Positions 37,278 through 39,388 of a stretch of DNA of 39,388 nt are shown here, in pieces. The stretch spans positions 1 to 39,388 of the forward strand of contig NZ_JADBEL010000032.1 of NCBI RefSeq assembly GCF_014873855.1, given 5' to 3'. A program made the position numbers and the translations under genes. Numbering within the stretch: position 1 is the first letter of the stretch; every line of letters starts with the position of its first letter. The notes beneath the pieces are model-generated. The model was not told where the DNA came from and searched no databases. It saw nothing but the letters and a program-made list of their open reading frames with translations. This DNA comes from Sporosarcina limicola. GTDB lineage: Bacteria > Bacillota > Bacilli > Bacillales_A > Planococcaceae.

Positions 37278-38945
37278 TTAGATTTTCATAACGCCGCCTG
37301 TACTGGCGGATGTGACAAGCTTTGAATACCTGGCTAAATAGCCCTTTTTAATCTTTGGTTCGAACGGTTGTAAGGATGACCTTCTCTTTTCAAGCTCTTC
37401 ATCCGAAACTTCTAACTCAATTGTCCGGTCCGTTAAATTGATGGTAATGATGTCATCATTTTCGACTAATGCAATCGGACCACCATCTGCCGCTTCTGGT
37501 GAAATATGGCCAATGGAGATGCCCCGAGATGCTCCGGAAAATCGTCCATCTGTAATGAGTGCCACTTTCGTTCCTAAGCCACGTCCTGCGATTGCCGCAG
37601 TCGGTGCGAGCATTTCCGGCATTCCCGGCCCGCCTTTTGGACCTTCGTAGCGAATGACGACTACATGGCCTTCTTGCACCGTGCCATTGTCAATTCCCTC
37701 TTGCGTAGCTTCTTGTGACTCAAATACAATCGCTTTTCCTCGAAATTCTGTAATGGAAGGATCTACAGCGCCTACTTTGATAACTCCGCCGTCCGGTGCG
37801 ATATTGCCGAATAGGACAGACAAGCCGCCTACTGGACTATATGCATTCTCTTTACGACGAATTACTTGTTCATTGAGAATTGGTGAATCTTTCACATTTT
37901 CATAGAGGGTCTTCCCTGTAATCGTCATCCGGTCTGGGTGAACTGCACCTTCAATTTCACATAGTTCTTTTATAATGGCACTGACGCCACCAGCGAGATG
38001 AACATCATGCATCGTATAGTCTGATGCAGGACTTATTTTGGATAGATATGGAATCCGCTTGGCTACTTCGTTAATTTCCCGGACGTCGTATTCAATTTCT
38101 GCTTCGTGAGCAATTGCGAGTGTATGGAGTACGGTATTCGTCGAGCCGCCCATTGCCATATCAAGAGCAAATGCATCGTCAATTGTTTCTTTTGTAATGA
38201 GATCACGTGGCTTGATATCCTCTTTCACCATACGAATGAGGTGTTCAGCTGCTTCTTTAATGAGGCGATGCCTTTCATTTGACGTAGCGAGAATCGTACC
38301 GTTACCCGGAATGGTAACACCAAGCATTTCCATCAATGAATTCATGGAGTTCGCTGTGAACATACCTGAGCATGATCCACACGATGGACACGCACTCTGT
38401 TCAATGTCAAGTAGCTCTTCTGCTGTCATCGTTCCTTGTTTGTAGGCACCTACACCCTCAAAGACTGAAACGAGTGAAAGCGGCTTGCCATCTGAAGATA
38501 CGCCGCCTTCCATTGGACCGCCAGATACGAAAACCGATGGAACATTCGTACGTACCGCCGCCATCAGCATACCTGGCGTAATTTTGTCACAGTTTGGAAT
38601 GTAGAACACTCCGTCAAACCAGTGAGCGTTAATGACTGTTTCCGCCGAATCCGCAATGAGTTCGCGACTTGGAAGTGAATACCTCATCCCGATATGGCCC
38701 ATTGCAATCCCGTCGTCAACACCGATTGTATTAAACTCGAATGGGATACCACCTGCTTCACGAATAGCCTCTTTAACTACTTCCGCGAATTTATTCAGAT
38801 GCATATGACCTGGAATAATATCAATGTATGAGTTACAGACGCCGATGAATGGTTTATGCATATCTTTCATTCGAACGCCAGTTGCATATAGTAAGCTTCG
38901 ATGTGGCGCACGGTCCACTCCTTTTTTAATCATGTCACTTCTCAT
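37278..38945 (-). CDS. ilvD: Dihydroxy-acid dehydratase
   Basis: A 555-residue Fe-S enzyme that makes the 2-keto acids for valine and isoleucine. Motifs are [13 protein letters not shown], the cluster Cys in [13 protein letters not shown], and [17 protein letters not shown]; the C-terminal half has [22 protein letters not shown]. The length is normal. ATG 38945 follows TTAGGGGAG. Only 20 bp or so separate its stop from the T-box leader, with no terminator and no clear promoter, so it probably heads the operon. Confidence 0.97.
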   Translation of the reverse strand: MRSDMIKKGVDRAPHRSLLYATGVRMKDMHKPFIGVCNSYIDIIPGHMHLNKFAEVVKEAIREAGGIPFEFNTIGVDDGIAMGHIGMRYSLPSRELIADSAETVINAHWFDGVFYIPNCDKITPGMLMAAVRTNVPSVFVSGGPMEGGVSSDGKPLSLVSVFEGVGAYKQGTMTAEELLDIEQSACPSCGSCSGMFTANSMNSLMEMLGVTIPGNGTILATSNERHRLIKEAAEHLIRMVKEDIKPRDLITKETIDDAFALDMAMGGSTNTVLHTLAIAHEAEIEYDVREINEVAKRIPYLSKISPASDYTMHDVHLAGGVSAIIKELCEIEGAVHPDRMTITGKTLYENVKDSPILNEQVIRRKENAYSPVGGLSVLFGNIAPDGGVIKVGAVDPSITEFRGKAIVFESQEATQEGIDNGTVQEGHVVVIRYEGPKGGPGMPEMLAPTAAIAGRGLGTKVALITDGRFSGASRGISIGHISPEAADGGPIALVENDDIITINLTDRTIELEVSDEELEKRRSSLQPFEPKIKKGYLARYSKLVTSASTGGVMKI

Positions 38946-39037
38946 TGAAATCTCCCCTAATCAAATCACTTACAATTTAAGTGTTTTACATTCATCCAGT
39001 TTGTGAATTGAATCACGAACTGATTTGGATTGTTGCT

Positions 39038-39066
39038 ATCATAACGCGGATAAATAGAAGAGTCAA
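39038..39066 (-). promoter_or_regulatory. Sigma-A promoter of ilvD and the ilv-leu operon
   Basis: Minus-strand TTGACT (39061-39066) and TATGAT (39038-39043) are spaced by exactly 17 bp, about 90 bp before the ilvD start. An imperfect AT-rich dyad AATTG-N5-CAATT lies just upstream (about 39080-39094) and could be a weak CodY site. Confidence 0.75.
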
Positions 39067-39111
39067 CACTCTATTTATAATTGTTAATCAATTTCAAATT
39101 GTAAAACTAAC

Positions 39112-39126
39112 TTGGAAACGCTTACA
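39112..39126. promoter_or_regulatory. cre site (CcpA) upstream of ilvD
   Basis: The minus strand reads TGTAAGCGTTTCCA, a perfect match to the CcpA consensus TGWAANCGNTNNCA. It is centred about 89 bp upstream of the predicted transcription start, a position typical of CcpA activation rather than repression. Confidence 0.7.
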
Positions 39127-39388
39127 TATGCAATATATCGCAGGTTACGATTTTGTTCACAACTTTTTAAAAACTTTTTACTCTTCACTTGTTAACCGAT
39201 TGCCTCTGCTTCTAAACGTAGAACTAATTTCTAAACTTGACTGTCTACAAGTCCCTTTCACATTAAAAAAATTCAAATTGAAACTGTAGCTTCTCCTGAA
39301 TTATTCACCGAATATTTATAACGGGCTGTTAGCCCCTATCCAATAAGCTTTCTGGGTCTTTGCTTGTGCATGAAATAAATGAAAAAAG
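39127..39388. other. Right-end spacer, no gene seen
   Basis: AT-rich sequence without an open frame that has a ribosome site on either strand. The only structure noted is a short GGGCT/AGCCC hairpin at about 39321-39335. Confidence 0.5.

Noticed and set aside
38946..39388. A second T-box upstream of ilvD
   Set aside because: No GGGTGG T-box core and no terminator hairpin occur between the promoter and the ilvD start.

Overview
The window looks like chromosomal DNA of a low-to-moderate-GC, Gram-positive Bacillales species, most like the Planococcaceae (Sporosarcina or Lysinibacillus type). The basis is the gene set: many SLH-domain surface proteins, a CsaB-like pyruvyl transferase, a YhfH-type small protein, a T-box controlled ilv-leu operon, strong AGGAGG ribosome sites, and WalR-like and CcpA-like sites. 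Genus assignment is inference; there is no rRNA in the window.

Left part (1-11.6 kb): a 41-bp tandem array; an M20 amidohydrolase; a translationally coupled pair of a GT4 glycosyltransferase and a MurJ-like flippase on the minus strand; then three plus-strand SLH exoproteins, each with its own terminator: an NlpC/P60 endopeptidase with a three-part WalR-like box, an N-acetylmuramoyl-L-alanine amidase, and a 5'-nucleotidase. A methyl-accepting chemotaxis protein follows on the minus strand.

Middle (11.6-26.3 kb): a candidate small RNA, a 42-residue YhfH-like zinc-ribbon gene and isocitrate lyase (aceA), divergent from a LytTR regulator whose best-placed start is out of frame because of a run of nine T. 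A 21-bp tandem array related to the first array follows. Then comes the surface-polysaccharide and SLH group: CsaB-like pyruvyl transferase, SLH phosphodiester glycosidase, O-antigen-ligase-like protein, SLH glucosaminidase, a large SLH protein with an unrecognised C-terminal module, and a hypothetical protein. CsaB-type pyruvylation of cell-wall polysaccharide is what SLH domains bind, so these genes plausibly form one surface system: polymer synthesis and export, polymer pyruvylation, and the wall enzymes that dock on it.

Spacer (26.3-27.2 kb): a decayed IS4-type transposase fragment and a (TTGG)13 microsatellite between the arms of an inverted repeat.

Right part (27.2-39.4 kb): the branched-chain amino-acid pathway on the minus strand, transcribed ilvD, T-box, ilvB, ilvN, ilvC, leuA, leuB, leuC, leuD, ilvA. 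The only clear promoter is upstream of ilvD, with a perfect cre (CcpA) motif centred about 89 bp before the predicted start of transcription. The T-box lies between ilvD and ilvB, reads as isoleucine-specific (AUC), and carries about 200 bp of extra sequence bounded by 11-bp inverted repeats. Other dispersed repeats sit between ilvC and ilvN, and between leuD and ilvA, where one forms the apparent N-terminus of the ilvA reading frame.

All calls come from reading the sequence without database searches.
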